64,000 nucleotides of DNA from Sitta carolinensis. Lineage: Eukaryota; Chordata; Aves; Passeriformes; Sittidae. The position numbers and the translations under genes were made by a program. Where the stretch lies: assembly GCA_032173965.1 (NCBI GenBank), contig CM063283.1:112415108-112479107 (forward strand). Direction: 5' to 3'. This document shows, piece by piece, positions 21,667-36,098 of this stretch (position 1 is the first letter of the stretch; each line of letters opens with the position of its first letter). The notes below the pieces were generated by a model. It made no database searches, was not told the DNA's origin, and saw only the letters and a list, made by a program, of their open reading frames with translations.

Positions 21667-21963
21667 ACGGTACTCCCAAAATCATCTCTGCCTTCAGTGA
21701 GAAAGTGGTGAGCCCTGGAGAGCCAGTGTCCCTGATGTGCAACGTGAAGGGCACTCCCCTGCCCACCATCACCTGGACACTGGACGAGGATCCCATCGTG
21801 AAGGACGGCAGCCACCGGATCAGCCAGATCATCACGTCCGAGGGCAACGTGGTCAGTTACCTGAACATCTCCAACACGCAGGTCCGGGACGGGGGCGTTT
21901 ATCGCTGCACCGCCAACAACTCTGCGGGAGTCGTCCTGTACCAGGCTCGAATAAACGTAAGAG
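21667..21963 (+). CDS. DSCAM: DSCAM exon, Ig domain 5
   Basis: This 297-bp exon (99 codons) encodes Ig5. The translation runs [18 protein letters not shown], then [33 protein letters not shown], and [18 protein letters not shown] to INVR. The Ig cysteines are in LMC and YRC, the Trp in ITW. Two N-glycosylation sequons are visible (NIS in YLNIS, NNS in ANNSAG). It is very close to mammalian DSCAM. Acceptor CTGCAG at 21661-21666. The donor is gtgctt at 21964, weak compared with gtaagt. Phase 1 at both ends, with Asp and Gly codons split. Reading past the donor gives 16 extra residues (Gly first) before a stop at 22011-22013; see the regulatory entry that follows. Confidence 0.97.
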
Positions 21964-22066
21964 GTGCTTGTCAAATCAGCTCCTCAAAAAAAAACACACA
22001 TAACTCATTGTAGTGGAGAAGAAGATTGTTGCATGTGATGAGATTTTGGAATGCCAAAAAAATCAA

Positions 22067-22460
22067 CTTACTGTTTTTTTTTTTTTTTTCCTCTCCTTTT
22101 CTCCCCCGCTCTCTTCTCCTACCCTGCCTCTCCAGCCCCATCTAGAAAGTGTATGGTATGGTTAAATGTTGGAAGAACCCTTTGGCTTGTGTCCTTTAGT
22201 CTGTTTTTCCTATCCTCGTCTCTACTAGTTCACAGTCTCTTTGCTTTAGTCCTGCTGTGCATGTTTTACTTTTCTTTTCCTTTCCTCCCTTACTTGTCCA
22301 ACATCCATTGTAATTATTCATGTATACAGAACTTTAACTTGAATTTCTGGCACTACATGGCATAATGCCCATCCTCGTGGGTGTATATATATATATATAC
22401 TTTATATACATAGAAAATAAAAAAGCTAACTGTTTCAGTGTTCTCATGTGTAACAGGATT
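22067..22460 (+). promoter_or_regulatory. Possible intronic polyadenylation region after the Ig5 exon
   Basis: After a weak Ig5 donor and an in-frame stop at 22011-22013 come a T/C-rich tract ending CTCTCCAG at about 22127-22134, then T/C-rich sequence, (TA)n, and AATAAA in TAGAAAATAAAAAAGC near 22416, followed by a GT-containing stretch (CAGTGTTCTCATGTGTAAC). These are the parts needed for a short transcript end. This is inference only; AATAAA is common by chance in AT-rich introns. Confidence 0.25.
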
Positions 22461-22479
22461 CTCTCTCAGTATCAGTGTT

Positions 22480-23784
<1,305 letters not shown>

Positions 23785-25235
23785 TAATGATGGCACAGAG
23801 CTGATCAGTCACTGTGTCTTGTTCTCTCCTGACTTTTGTCCTCCTTGGCTCAGCTGGCAAAGTATTGCCTTGATGTTGTTGTTGTTGCCTCTGAGCAGGG
23901 GCCTTGCAGCTCGGGTTTGCTATGAGCACTTTCACTAAAACTAAATCAGGAAATTAATGGTCTGTCACACACATTTCACTGGTGACTGTTTCTCTACTGG
24001 ACAACAAAGTTCCAATTTTCATTAGCCAGTGACTTTCTGGCTTTTAAAACATGAGATGAGAATTTTAATGTCTGCATTTTTGCCTCTAAGCAGAGACAGG
24101 AGCTAAAAGCATTAACCTTGCTTTCCTCTTATTAAGTGATTATCTGAGTGCTCTTCATGCTTAGAAAGATAACCCTGTAAATAAATGTGACTCGAAATTC
24201 TAATAGGGTGCTTCAAATCTATTCAAATAGTCTAAAACAAGGATGTTCAGATGGCCCTGAAAGACTTCAGAAAGAGTGAGAATAGGAATAGTTTGCCATT
24301 GTGTCCTGACTGCTCTGACATTGGCAATGTTCAGACCTATTCATGAGGATACAAAAGGCAGAAAGCCTGATTGCAGCAGCACCTAGTTTTGAGCAATGAG
24401 GCCACTAAATACTGCACTTCATGTGAGCCTGTAGGAAGAATTGGAATATAATTTCACTGTTCCTGAAGTTATTAGAAACTTTCCCTGGGCTGTTGGGTTG
24501 TTTTTTTGGTTTTTTTATCTTGGAGGCAGAGGAGAGGAAGGAAGCGAGGCTGAATCTTGTATCCATTCTCAGATAAGATGCAGAGAACAGTAAGGCAAAA
24601 TTACTTTGCTACAGACATCTGATCTCTCAACTTTTTTCTGCTCTGTTAGTTTTGCCCTTAGCAGTTTGGAGTGATGCAATTGCTATCTATTTTTATTTTT
24701 TTCAAGAGTTTAGGGGATTACCTTTAAGCCATGGGGAATTTGGACTCTGAAAGGCATGACATCTCACACACCTGAGACCATCAGGGGCACTGGTCACAAG
24801 CTGTGGCATAAAAAGCCAATGTCACCTTTTGTTTTCATGTGTGTGGTGCTTTGCTTGATGTACAATGATAGCACAGATCTGTTGATAGAGTTTAGGAAAT
24901 GAATGACAAATCAGTCACTGTGCTGCTGCTGCACTAAGAGGCCACCATGGAAATTCTGGTGGGGAAAAGCTGCCTCTTAAATGATACCACTTTTCAAATG
25001 ACTGTCAAAATGAATGTAGCCAGACAAAACAAATCCAGCAGTCACAGGCATTGAGATCAAAACAATACCAGTCACTGAGAACGCTAACTGGTATCTCAGG
25101 TGAATTACTGCTTTTTCTTCCATTAGGTTAGAGTTTCCAACTTGACAATTCTCCCCCAGAAAGCAGATTACCAGTTCTAGCAATTTGGATTGAGCTGTAA
25201 TTTTTGTCAGTGATTTTACTTCCTTAATGGGATTC

Positions 25236-25270
25236 TACCTCCCACTAGACCAGGTTGCTCCAAGCCTTGA
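25236..25270 (-). mobile_element. Tiny CR1 remnant
   Basis: The plus strand reads CCTCCCACTAGACCAGGTTG followed by CTCCAAGCC, which is a distinctive internal stretch of the reverse-complemented CR1 3' region. Flanks are too degraded to extend it. Confidence 0.65.
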
Positions 25271-26149
25271 AAAGACACTGTAATTTGAAAATAAGGTTAA
25301 TAGCCTGACCACATCTACAAAGCCCAAAATGTCACAGGTGAGGTTTTTAGGTCAGACCTGAAGAGTTCTCGATGTTCTGCTGCTGTAGCTTGAAGTCAGC
25401 AGTGCCACAGTGGATTTTATCTAACATATATGGCCTGGTGCTTCAAAATATTAATGTGTGTGTGAGAGTATGTGTTGCCTTTTCATTTTATAGATTCCAA
25501 AGTTAATGGGATGAGTTTTTAAGCACTTATATTTGATACCAAAAAAATACAGAATATGGCCCAGCTTGCACACTGGAGGTTAAAAGTACTCTGAAATATG
25601 ATGTTGTAAGGGGAGTTAAAATCAATGCTCAAATATCTTTCTTTACAGTTCAGCTTCTCCTACCATAAATATAATTTTTTTTCCCAGAGAAACACAGGGA
25701 GAATTATTGTCTATCTTCAATCCAAGTCCTTTGCTTTGCTCTCAGTTCTGCTACAAGCTTTGTGGGTGACCTCAAGCCAGTCACCTGAAGGGTGATTCAG
25801 AATAGATGACACTTCATGAGCTGTTACTTAGGGGGCCTTTTGCCCCTCCATGTTCTGTTTTGGGGACATAATTATTCATTTCCTCATGAGTTTATCATCT
25901 CTGTGGTTATCAGAATGTTTCAGAAACAATGTGTTCATTTTCAAAAGCCACCTGGGTCACCAGGAAAAATGTCAATAAGGCACAAAATGAACTCAAAAAT
26001 ATCCACACATTTTTGGTATATTCAATTTCAGAAGCTTACAGCTTAATTTTTCCAGTTCACCTGCCATTATATGGCATTTATATGTTCAAAGCTCTGCTCC
26101 CATTGAAATGAAGTTGCTCCTGAGAGTTCTGTTTCCTCCTTCAGAGCAG

Positions 26150-26420
26150 TCATGTCGCCCAGCTTAGCACCCCCTGGGAAAGACAGATTTAAGTGATTTA
26201 ATTAGCTTTATCTGACAGATCTGTGGCAAAGGTAAATGCAGAATTTGGCTCTACAGGACAGCATTTATCTGCATTAGGCAAATAACTGGCTTTTAAAATT
26301 GGCAGCCCTCTGCCACATTTACTTTCTGCTTTACAAATCCTCCAGCATTTGAAGCATCCTGGTTCTGTCTTAAATGAAGGTTTGCTTAAAGCAGCATTAA
26401 TAAAAAACATACAACCCCAT
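26150..26420. promoter_or_regulatory. Possible conserved non-coding element in the Ig6-Ig7 intron
   Basis: A repeat-free stretch with clustered homeodomain-type and other motifs (GATTTAATTAGC, CTTTATCTGACAGATCTG, CAAATAACTGGC, GCATTAATAAAA). The look is that of vertebrate intronic enhancers, but no comparison was made. Confidence 0.25.
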
Positions 26421-29400
26421 GAGAGAGCCATCAAATACAAGAGTGCTGTCCACTCTGCAGAGTATTTTGACATTTACAAACATCCAAATGAAAGTGAAAT
26501 TATCCTTCAGAAATCACGATAAGGTCACAGATAGGAGAACAGAACATTTCTCGACAATAATTTTAAATGAATTCCTGGCTGCCAGAGAACCTGAGTGGGG
26601 CTTTCAGAGCCTTGCTGTGCATCCTCCCACCTCTGGGAAAGCCAAAATCTTGGGAGCTGGGCACTTCTGTGCTATTTGACTTTAGATCCTCTACTTTGCC
26701 CTGCTGATCAGAAGAATCAATGAGACACCACCTGAAATTAATTGTCCCCTTTTTTTAGGAATTACTGCTGTGCTCATCTGCACAGCCACCTCTGCCAGAG
26801 GTCTGCAGGCTCCAAGTAACTCTGTCCCACAGAAATGTGCCTTGCCATTCCTGTCCTGCCCTCTCTGCCCAGCCCTTGCCTTCCCCTTGTCTCTGTCCCA
26901 AAATCTGGATTTGGAAGCCAGCAGTGCCCTGAGCTGCATGAGCTGGCAGGAAAACCTGCAGGTTTCTGCTTGGCACTTAAAACTCCCATGGAACCATGCC
27001 TGAGTCCTAACAGGGATTTTTGGAAATCAAGCCGTCTTGGCATTATTTTTTGTGTTTAGACAAATGATTTGGCCAGGTCTTACTTCTGACAAGAAGCCAT
27101 GCAAACCACCCACCCTGTAATGCACAAGAAACAGAGGGAAACTACAACTGTACTTACATAATTTCTGTATTCCATACCTGCTGGCCACTCACCTTTGCAA
27201 CTGTAATAATTCCTTTTCAGCACATTTTTCTTTGGCCTATGTTAGGTGTAATTTTATTTTTAGCTTTTCTTTGTAAAATAAACTGAACCCCTGCCTCCTG
27301 CAATCATCAGAAGTAATTGAGATTAGCCTTGCTAGGGATACTGCACATGTCCTTGCCAAAACAGAATTATTCTTAGCAGCACCAGTTTTTTGCTCTGTGT
27401 TCAGCCCAGATCTTGTGGTTTGCCAGAAGAGTTTGTACACTTCTGCCAAAGGCAGAGGACTGTTGCAGTCAGAGATCCTAAAGAGAAGAATATTCTGTAG
27501 AAGATGCAGATTTTCTGTTCATTCCTTCTCAGAATGACCTGTCCTCCTCAGTTTTCTCCAGCTCCTCCTTTCTCACGTCCTGGTTCTTCTCCTCTGGGTT
27601 CCAAAATCAATCTGAACTCAAAGTGTTTATCATCTCAGCTCTCATTTCCACACTGCCTTGTTCTCAAGACTCAAAACTACCTTTTCCCTTTGGATATCCC
27701 AGCCTCCAGTTCCAGTCCTCTCTACCATCCTTCAAGTTCAAGCACTGGAGTGACAAATCTGCCCTGATTCCTGAAATCTCACCAGACTGACTCAGCCACT
27801 GAAAGGCAGTGCTAGGATGTGCTCAGTGCTGCTTGGACTCTGTCACTGCAAAAAATCCTCTCCACATATCATCATGCAGGGGTTCTGTTAATTTACTGAC
27901 TTGGTTTTGCTCAGACTGCAAAATTTGGGCACCATTTTTGTAGGTATGACTTTTTGTAGTTATAGCAAGAACGTCTGAGGCTGGTGCCATCACCTGAACT
28001 TGAAATCCATGCTGCTAAATCCATGGGGAAGGTCCTCACAAAACCTTTTTTCATTATATATATATTTTCTTTTTTTTATGGTAGAATTGATATTTGCCAT
28101 AGTTTTTCCATTCTCTCACTTTAGTCTTGGAAATGGCCAAAGAATTGTAGCTGAAACCTTCCAGCTGAAATGACTCAGCCTGAGGCAGACACCTGGCCTG
28201 GAAAACTGCTACCCAAACAAAAGTCAAACTGCAAGCAAGTGAAAGTCTTATCATGGGAAGTGTTGGCAAACAAAAAAAGAGGTTATATTACCCACCCTAT
28301 CTCTAATTTCCATATTTCCATTGGAAAAAAATCCCACATTAAAGTGGAAAGATGTTAAAATAATAATAGCAGAATCTCTTTTACATCATTTTAGTAGATC
28401 TTAGAGCATTTTAAGAACAGGAGTGAGTTATTATCTCCATTTTTTTATTATGCAATTTATAGTAATAGTTTTCCCAGCTACAGTAAAAGCCATCAGTAGT
28501 AAGTGATGATTTTCTTGTCATCAGTCTCATGGGACAATTCTCATGTAAACAGCCTGCTGCTATTCACACTTCTCCAACAGGAATTAATTGAAAAAGAAGC
28601 CCCTGAGAGGGAAGGGTACTGCATCATTAAAATAAAAAGTGTGGTGTTCAAAAGGACTGTTTCTGATCTTGTAGAGCTTATGTATTTCATTGATTTAGAA
28701 AGGTTCTTGTATATAAAGTGAGCACCTCACCTGTTGTGAACCACAAAAAGGAACTGGATGAGCCTTGTTTCATGTTAGAATACAAGCAAACCAAACAGGG
28801 GCTACTTCTAAATAGCTTCATGTTTGCAACTGTTTGAATAGAGTGTCCTCATCTTTCCTGAGAAGTGTCTAGCTTTTTCTAGTATCTGAAATACTGCTGG
28901 TGAATTTGCATTGCAAATCTGTTCAGGGAGGGCTGGTTTAGATAGTGAAAAATATGCAGGCACAAAAGGCAAAAAACATCATTGGAAATCTTTGCAGGGC
29001 TCTTGGTGCATTCTGCCATCAATCAATCTGCTAATATGTGCATGCTTCAGCCTGGAAGCGTGGATTATGGCAAGGGGGAGTTCAGCTTCCTGCACATATC
29101 TCAGGTCTTATCTGTCTTATTGTCTGCCTTTGCCAATTGTTTGAATCAGAAGAAAAGTTCTGGCCTTGATGTCTTCCAGATATTGCATTCATGATATCAC
29201 TTTCTTCCTCTTTTCCACTCCCCCACTCTGTATTGTTCTGGATCCCTTCAAACTTGTCACAACTTCCTTGGGAAGAAATGCTCAGCTCTCTCAAAGTGAC
29301 TGAAGTTGTCATGTACAGAATCACACCAGGGCCATGAGGTCAGAGTGAATGAGAATGGCCACTGTGCAAAACATCCTGGAAAATGCACTTAGGAATTCTT

Positions 29401-29589
29401 CTCAGGTCACATCATGGGCATGAGTAGTAGTTTTGGGGGACAAGCAGTGATAGAGCCTGAGTCTTGGCTTGAAGGCCAGGTGTTGGCTAAGGAAGGCAGG
29501 AGCCTCCCGTGGAATGGAGAATGCAAACCCCTCCCTGGGATTGTTCTCATGGTGCCATTCAGGGGCTCTCAGGCCAAGCTCTGGGCTGG

Positions 29590-29990
29590 CACTGACAGTT
29601 CTCTGGCAGGAGAATGCCAATAAAAATGCAGTGCTGCCAGCCCAGCCCCTGGCAGAGTCCGAATCCCCCCTGCCCCCCGGGGCTCGGGGGTGGCAGCAGA
29701 GCCATCCCCTGGGGGCTGCAGCCTCCTGCAGGGGCACAGGGGGCTCTGCTGGAGCAGGGAGCCTGCAGCAAGGGGCAGATTCCCTCTGCAGCTGCCCTGG
29801 GCATCCCTGGGGCTGCTCTGCCTCTGGCACTGCCGGGCCAAGGCTGCCCTGGGCTGCCCCAGCTGCCAGGGGAGCCAGGCAGGAATGCTTGGCTCCTGCC
29901 CTGGCTGCAGCCTCTGCCAGGGGCAGCAGGGAATTTTCTCAGCCCTGCAGGGAGACTCCGTGGGCCCTGAGCAGAAGGTAACTCCCTGGA
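29590..29990. repeat. GC-rich, CpG-poor block of unknown origin
   Basis: About 400 bp dominated by CTGCC, CAGGG and GGGCTG words with few CpGs. Several long open frames overlap on both strands (for example up to 184 residues on the minus strand), which is a composition effect. I find no protein domain and no splice structure. It may be a mobile-element fragment or a local GC-rich repeat. Confidence 0.5.
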
Positions 29991-32900
29991 GGGAGGATGA
30001 GTCATGGAAAAGATAAAGCAAACTGCCCCAGCTGCTTTTGAACAGCTCCCCATGGACAGCCCCACACTGCCCTGGTTCCAACAGCTGGTTAATAGAATCC
30101 ATGCTTTTGGTCACATCTTGCACTGAAACCCCAAGACAGTGTGATTTAAGGGAATGTGCACTTCAATAGGGATGTCTCAAGCGTGTCTGACCTGTAGAAA
30201 TTCCTGAAGATAAGACTGAAAGAGGCTGATATTCTTGACAGGTCTGTGTAAATTTATTTTTACCACCCAACATTAAGTAGCTTAAGGTTAGCTTTGCACT
30301 AAAATACTGGACTTACATTCTTTAAAGCCTCACAAATTCCATGTGGATGTGTCTTATTTTGCACCAGTACACTTCTAATATAATGACTGCAATGACTTCA
30401 CCTCTGAAACTGCAGAAAATGGTCACCCAAAAATGTCTGTTAAAGTTGTTTCACCACTATCCCAGTTTTCATGATGAGGAATTAGTGTGCACAAACCTAA
30501 AACTTTTCACTTAAATCTAAGCCAAAATTCCCTGGATTTGTGCACAGTCTTACATCTTCTATCTTTCAAACACAATTTATGTCTGTGTATGGATGCATTT
30601 ATTTGTGAATTATGCAAACAATGTGAAATGAGCCTTTATACTTCAATAATTGCCTCAGTTAAGGAGTTCAAGATGTTTTGTGTATTATGTATGGATTTAT
30701 CAAAAGCTGGCCCTCTTCTCTCTCTTACAGTGCAGATTTCTTTACTTAAGATTGGTAAGAAGAAGTGTTCTTGTTCCTTTTTTTGTGTTTATTTTGTCAA
30801 TTATATCTTGGCTCTAGTGATTTAGTTTGTTTTAGTGATACTTGAGGACAAAGATCACTTTAGATGAGGTAGGGGCTGAACAAGGGCAATATCTCTGGAA
30901 CAAGTACCAAAAGTGAGGCCTTTAAATTAGGAAGCACAATGCAGGTAGCAGCTTGTTGTATGAAAATACTCCTGCAGCTGCTGTCTCATCTTCAAATCAA
31001 GGTTTTCTCTCTTACAAATAAATAGCAAATGCATCCCCTTGGGCAGGGAACTGAGCTGCCCACATCCCAGCTTTGCAGGGTGTTTCAGGATGGTAAGGAC
31101 TTGCACATTTCTCCTCACAAAGGAGGCTGAAAGGAGGTGGTTCCATAGGTGAATGAGACACTACTTAAAAGCACTTTTGGTCTCTACACAACATTTTAAA
31201 TGTTCTCTCCTTATGGAGAAGCTCCCACTACAGCATCAGGGAGCCTGTGAGTGTTGGATGGCAGGAAAGGGGAGTGAGGTCTGTGATGGCTGTGAAAACT
31301 TAAAAATTGCTAGACTATGGCTAGTGTTTGTGCAGAGACAAAATAATTCTGGCTTTTTCTTTCCCAGTGCATGAACTCTGGGAGTGAAAACAACACAGCT
31401 GCCCTAAGAGACTGTGTACCTTGGTGGCTGTGATTTTGCACCACCCATAAATATTCATAGCCAGAAGTATTTTATATTGCAGACACAGCCCCTGCAACAG
31501 TGCCGTTGCAAGGAAACCCATCAGGGAGCTGTTTGGGATGAGTTTGGCTTTGCTGTGCAGAACACCACGTTCAGCAGGCTGCTGCAGGAATCAGGAGAGC
31601 TGCAGGATGCTCTGTCTTAGTGGATCATCTCAGCAGCTCCTCCCAGCAAAACTCCCACGGAATGAAATTAAGGATGTTCCTCTGCTAATGGAGAGCAGCG
31701 TGGAAGCCCTGCTTGCCCTCCTTTCCAGCAGTCCCCCAGAGGTACAGAAGACCTTGCTAGGGCACAAAAACATAATTTAAATCTTCCTGTATTAGCACTA
31801 ATGAGGCTGGCCCATGCTCCTCTTCTTAAATAGACACTTAATTCAAGCTCTCATCAGTAAAGCATTCCCAGGAGACAGCACTTGGTGGCATGAAGCAGAG
31901 ATTTTCATTCTTCTGCCCATTGTGGGTAGAGAAAGAAACATCCCTCCCATGTACACAAGCACACAGATTCTCTCTCTAATTAAGATGGAGCAACTTTTAT
32001 ATAAAAGAGCATAATTTCATCAAAACTCAAATGCAAGCTCTGAAATATGGTCAAAATAAAGCTATGTATAGGGAAGGAAAATACATAAACACACCTTGAA
32101 GTATTTTAAACAGATTTGAAATACATCTGTCCTGCTGTAAATTTTTTCTCTCCAAGTACTATATACCTCTTATTTTTCAGTGATGTTTGGCAATGGCACA
32201 GCTTTAGTGTGCAAAAAATACCTCCTCACGTTGGTTAATCCAGCTCGATTTTTTCTTCTATCAAGTATGTAACTCAACTTTTTACTGCAGATATCAGACA
32301 GAACATTTATATTTCAGAAATTATTTGCTGGATATCCTCATATATTTTTAATAAGTGATTTTTTTGTGGTCATTTCCTTCTTCAAATGAGCAGAAGAAGT
32401 TTATCTCCTATGGTAACTCACCAGAAAGTCCCTTTATCAACCCAAATTGGTGAATACCATAGCTGAAAAATATTCTTCAATACTTCAAAGTTTTTGCAAG
32501 ACTATTTACTTTCTTCTAGGTACTGATTTTAAATTACACACTGGCTTTTAAAATAAGCTCCTTGCCAGGACTGCAAGCTGCTTCTGGTTGAATATACATT
32601 ATATTTCATGAAGCAGAAATGTTGGTTTCCTCTGTACCTTAAAAACCTGAGGAGAAGGAAAATGTGCTGCCTAAAAATATTTCAGCCAATTTCTGAAATA
32701 CTCTGCAGGCTGCTACTTATATTTTAGAGCTGGTAAATGCAGCCTTACAAATCAATATTTTCTGAAAAACATTTCAATGTCACCTAATGATCTTCCTCCC
32801 TGTTTTCTTCATCAGGGAGATGGAGAGTGAAGATGCACATTATAAACCTTGGGCAGTATCTTGTCTGACTTTTGATATCATTTTGTCTGTGAAAGATTGG

Positions 32901-33667
32901 CTCAAATTTGTTACACACTCAGCAGAAAATACAGAAGTAATTTGCCACCCTGTAGTGAATTTTAGCATATTTTTCAGTAATGATGACTGAGATGAAGAGA
33001 AGGGTTTGGGCAGAAATGTGCTGGGCACCACAGTAAGGGGAGAACTTGGCATTAAACAGGTATTTACACTCAACAAAGGGAAAATTTATGGCAAAACCTT
33101 TTGAAAGACATATTCATTGAATTTTTCATTCACATTCATATTCGAAGCTGCTTGTCAATAAATGCTAAGAGATTTTTTTTTTCTGCTGATGTTCAACGAA
33201 TCTGAGATATCTCATGTATTAGCTGAGCTAAGGCAATTTTAAGAGGCTGCAGGTATTTTGTTCTCACTTTGTGACAGCACAAGTCCCCAAGTGAACAAGC
33301 AGGTACTTTCCAGCACTCAAAGTTCAAATAAACACAGTAATTTATACCAAGTTTCTTTTTTCTCTAGGCCTGATCTACCAGATTTTCAGAATGCCAAAGG
33401 ACAGGTTTTAGTGATTAGAGAGATGGCAGCCAGGAAAAAGTCTTACAGCCTGTGAGAAAATGGATGGCAGTGGCACTTTTCCCAAACCCAGACAGTGAGG
33501 GACTTTTGGGAAAAGTCAGTGAAGGCCTGAAAGGATGAATTGTGCTGTCTTGTCCCTGATGTCACCTCTGTGGTCATAACTTCTCATCAAATGGCACTGT
33601 GGCTGTGCTGGAAACTGTGGCGTTAACTCCAAATTTGTGTCAGCCTCTTGCACTGTGAGGTGAATGA

Positions 33668-34195
33668 GCCCAGAACATGGGCTGGAAGGGACCTTAAAGT
33701 CATCCAGTGCCACCCCTGCCATGGCAGGGACCCCTCCCACTGTTCCAGGCTGCCCCAAGCCCAGTGTCCAACCTAGCCTGGGGCACTGCCAGGGATCCAG
33801 GAGCAGCCACAGAATCTCTGGGCACCTATTCCAGTGTTTCAGCACCATCACAGGGAAGAATTTCTACCCAAGATCCAATCTAACACTGCCACCCAACAGT
33901 CTGCAGCCATTCCCTGTCCCTGCAGCCCTTGGGAATTGTCTCTCTCCAGGGTTCCTGCAAGGCCACCCTGAGCTCAGCCCAAAGCTTCTCCTGTGCAGCT
34001 GAACAATCCCAGCTGTGCCAGCCTTTCCTCCCAGCACAGCTGCTCCAGCCTCTGCTCCTCCTGCTCCCTGCTCTGGGCTCTCCCCAGCAGCTCCAGCTCC
34101 TCGGCTGGATCCAGGCTGGGGCAGCTCTGCAGGTGGGGCTCACCTGAGCAGGGGGACAGAATCCCGTCCCTTTCCCTGCTGGCCATGCTTGATAA
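33668..34195 (-). mobile_element. CR1 LINE fragment, about 530 bp
   Basis: The plus strand shows GGCTGGAAGGGACCTTAAAG, CCTGCCATGGCAGGGACCCC, CTATTCCAGTGTTTCAGCACC and GGAAGAATTTCTACC, in the order of a reverse-complemented avian CR1 3' end, then a CAGCTGCTCCAGCCTCTGCTCC block from further 5'. It is the longest CR1 copy in the window and has no intact reading frame. Confidence 0.88.
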
Positions 34196-35607
34196 ATTTC
34201 CTTACTCCTAATGGAGGACCCAATATATGGATCCAAGGAAATGCCTGGAGCTGATACAGTGGTCACCAACATTTGTCCTTGCATCCCAAAAACAGGACAC
34301 TGGCAGAGGAGGAAAAAAAATGCTCCTGGGGAAGTCTATGGGCACACACGGAACCTCTTGAGATTTTTTTTTTTTTTTTCTACTTTAACTCTGGGGAAAC
34401 CACAACCTTAGAATTTCTGAAGGGAAAAAGGACAGAAGAAATACAATTAGACAAAGCCACCAACTCCATTTTCTTCTGGAGTTCAAACATATCAATCATT
34501 ATAAATGTTCTGCTCTGGGTATCCTTCCATCTTTTCCTGTTCAAATGTAGCACAGATTATGTGTAAGTGATCTCCCAGGCAATAGGAAAATGCACTCCTG
34601 TGTTGAGGTACATAACCTCTAGGAACCTTCTCTTTTGATAAATTAGTATTTGAGTACTTCTTGCCATGTTGGTTGTGCAGCCCTTTCAGGAGTGAGTGAA
34701 AAAAACATGTCTGAGATCAATGCCCTGATTATTTGAATGCTCCCCTGAGAAGGGCAGTAAGATTTTGATTCCTTCATCTGGACAAGTATTTGAGCCTCAA
34801 TTTACCAATTTTTAGTAAACATTCCAACCACAACCCAAAGAAAACATGGCAGCCCCATTATTTTTTCTATGTTTGTTTAGTCTAACTGCCTATTTCATTA
34901 CTTTTTATTAAAAAGACCTGAAAACAAAATTATTTTAAGAAATAGAATCCTTTACTTTGTTAGAAAATACAATAATTTCTTTCATGGTTTTTTGTTTCAA
35001 CCAGAGAATAATATGGTAAAAAAAGAAAGGAAAGAAAAAAATATTTTTCAGGCCAAATATGCTTTGCAGGAATTAAATGCCAACTTGAACATTCGTGCCT
35101 TGCACCATCCCTCTGATTAGAAATCAGTTTTACCTTAATTTGCTGTCCTACAAGTACTGTACATGGCTTTCCCTTCCTGCAATCTTAATGAGAATTGTGA
35201 CTCAAAACATTAAGAAATAAGTGCTAGAGGAGTTAAGGAAGCTCACACTCCTTTCATCACATCCCAGAAGCAAAGCTGGAGCCTCCTCCAGGTCTATTCC
35301 ATGGCCTTTAAGCAAAGCCCTTGCACCAGACCTTGAAAGTGTCTGAGCTCTTCCTGGCAATGTCACTGCTGGCAGCCCTGGAGAGGCTCGAGCTGGAGGT
35401 GCTGGGATTTCTGGAAGAGCTGCTTGATCCTTTGGGATCCAAGGGTCTGCCAGTGAGGTCAGGTGACTCCAGGAGCCAGGACTTCCCCTGCTCATCATCT
35501 CTGCTTATGCACGGAGTGGCCAAGAAATGAGCAGGTTTTTCAAAAATGTGATTTTTCCTGCAAAGAATCAGATTTATGGCTGTTAGAGGTGTAGATTGTG
35601 TACATCC

Positions 35608-36098
35608 TGTTGCCTTGTTGGGACTACCTAAAAACAGAGGCCAGACAAAATTAAGGTAATAAAACCCAATTATATTTATTGAAGAGCCTTCAGGTACATT
35701 TCAGGCCCCCCAGGGGCTGCAACCAAAATAGATGATGGTTTCACACTTTTATAAGTGGTCTGGTTTTCCAGGCCTGGAGCTTCTGAGTTTCAAAAGCTCT
35801 GTTTTTCCTGATGTTTTGAGTTTCTGAAACTTGTTCCCACAGCTGGAACATAAACATCAGGTTTTGTTTGTGTAATGAAAACTCATGTTTGGAATTCTTT
35901 CTGTGGGACAGGCTTTCTTTTGCTGTCCCTCTGGTTTGGCCAATGTGGGTGAAGAGTTCTGTCGCTCATTCATCAATCACAATGGTCTGTGGCAAAACCT
36001 AGAAAAAGGGAGACACTGTTTGAAATAAACAGGGTCAGATTGATCTCTCCAAGCTGTTTTAGAGGAATTTTGTGTCATGTGTTATTCGCCACGGTGAA
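35608..36098 (-). mobile_element. Solo LTR, TGTTGC family, copy 2
   Basis: Plus strand begins TGTTGCC and ends near TTATTCGCCACGGTG. On the minus strand it has a TATA box (reverse of TTTTATAAGTGG near 35747-35758) and AATAAA (reverse of TTTATTGAAG near 35677), in LTR order. It shares long blocks with 17983-18428. No internal retroviral genes adjoin it. It ends about 375 bp before the Ig7 exon. Confidence 0.8.

Noticed and set aside
22051..22365. A hydrophobic 104-residue open frame after the Ig5 exon
   Set aside because: Its Phe/Leu/Ser richness follows from a T/C-rich tract. It is not in frame with a phase-1 acceptor that would extend DSCAM. The region is kept only as a possible poly(A) site.
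29559..30123. Minus-strand open frames of 168 and 184 residues in the GC-rich block
   Set aside because: Several frames on both strands are open together, which is typical of GC-rich low-stop DNA; no domain or splice signals are seen.
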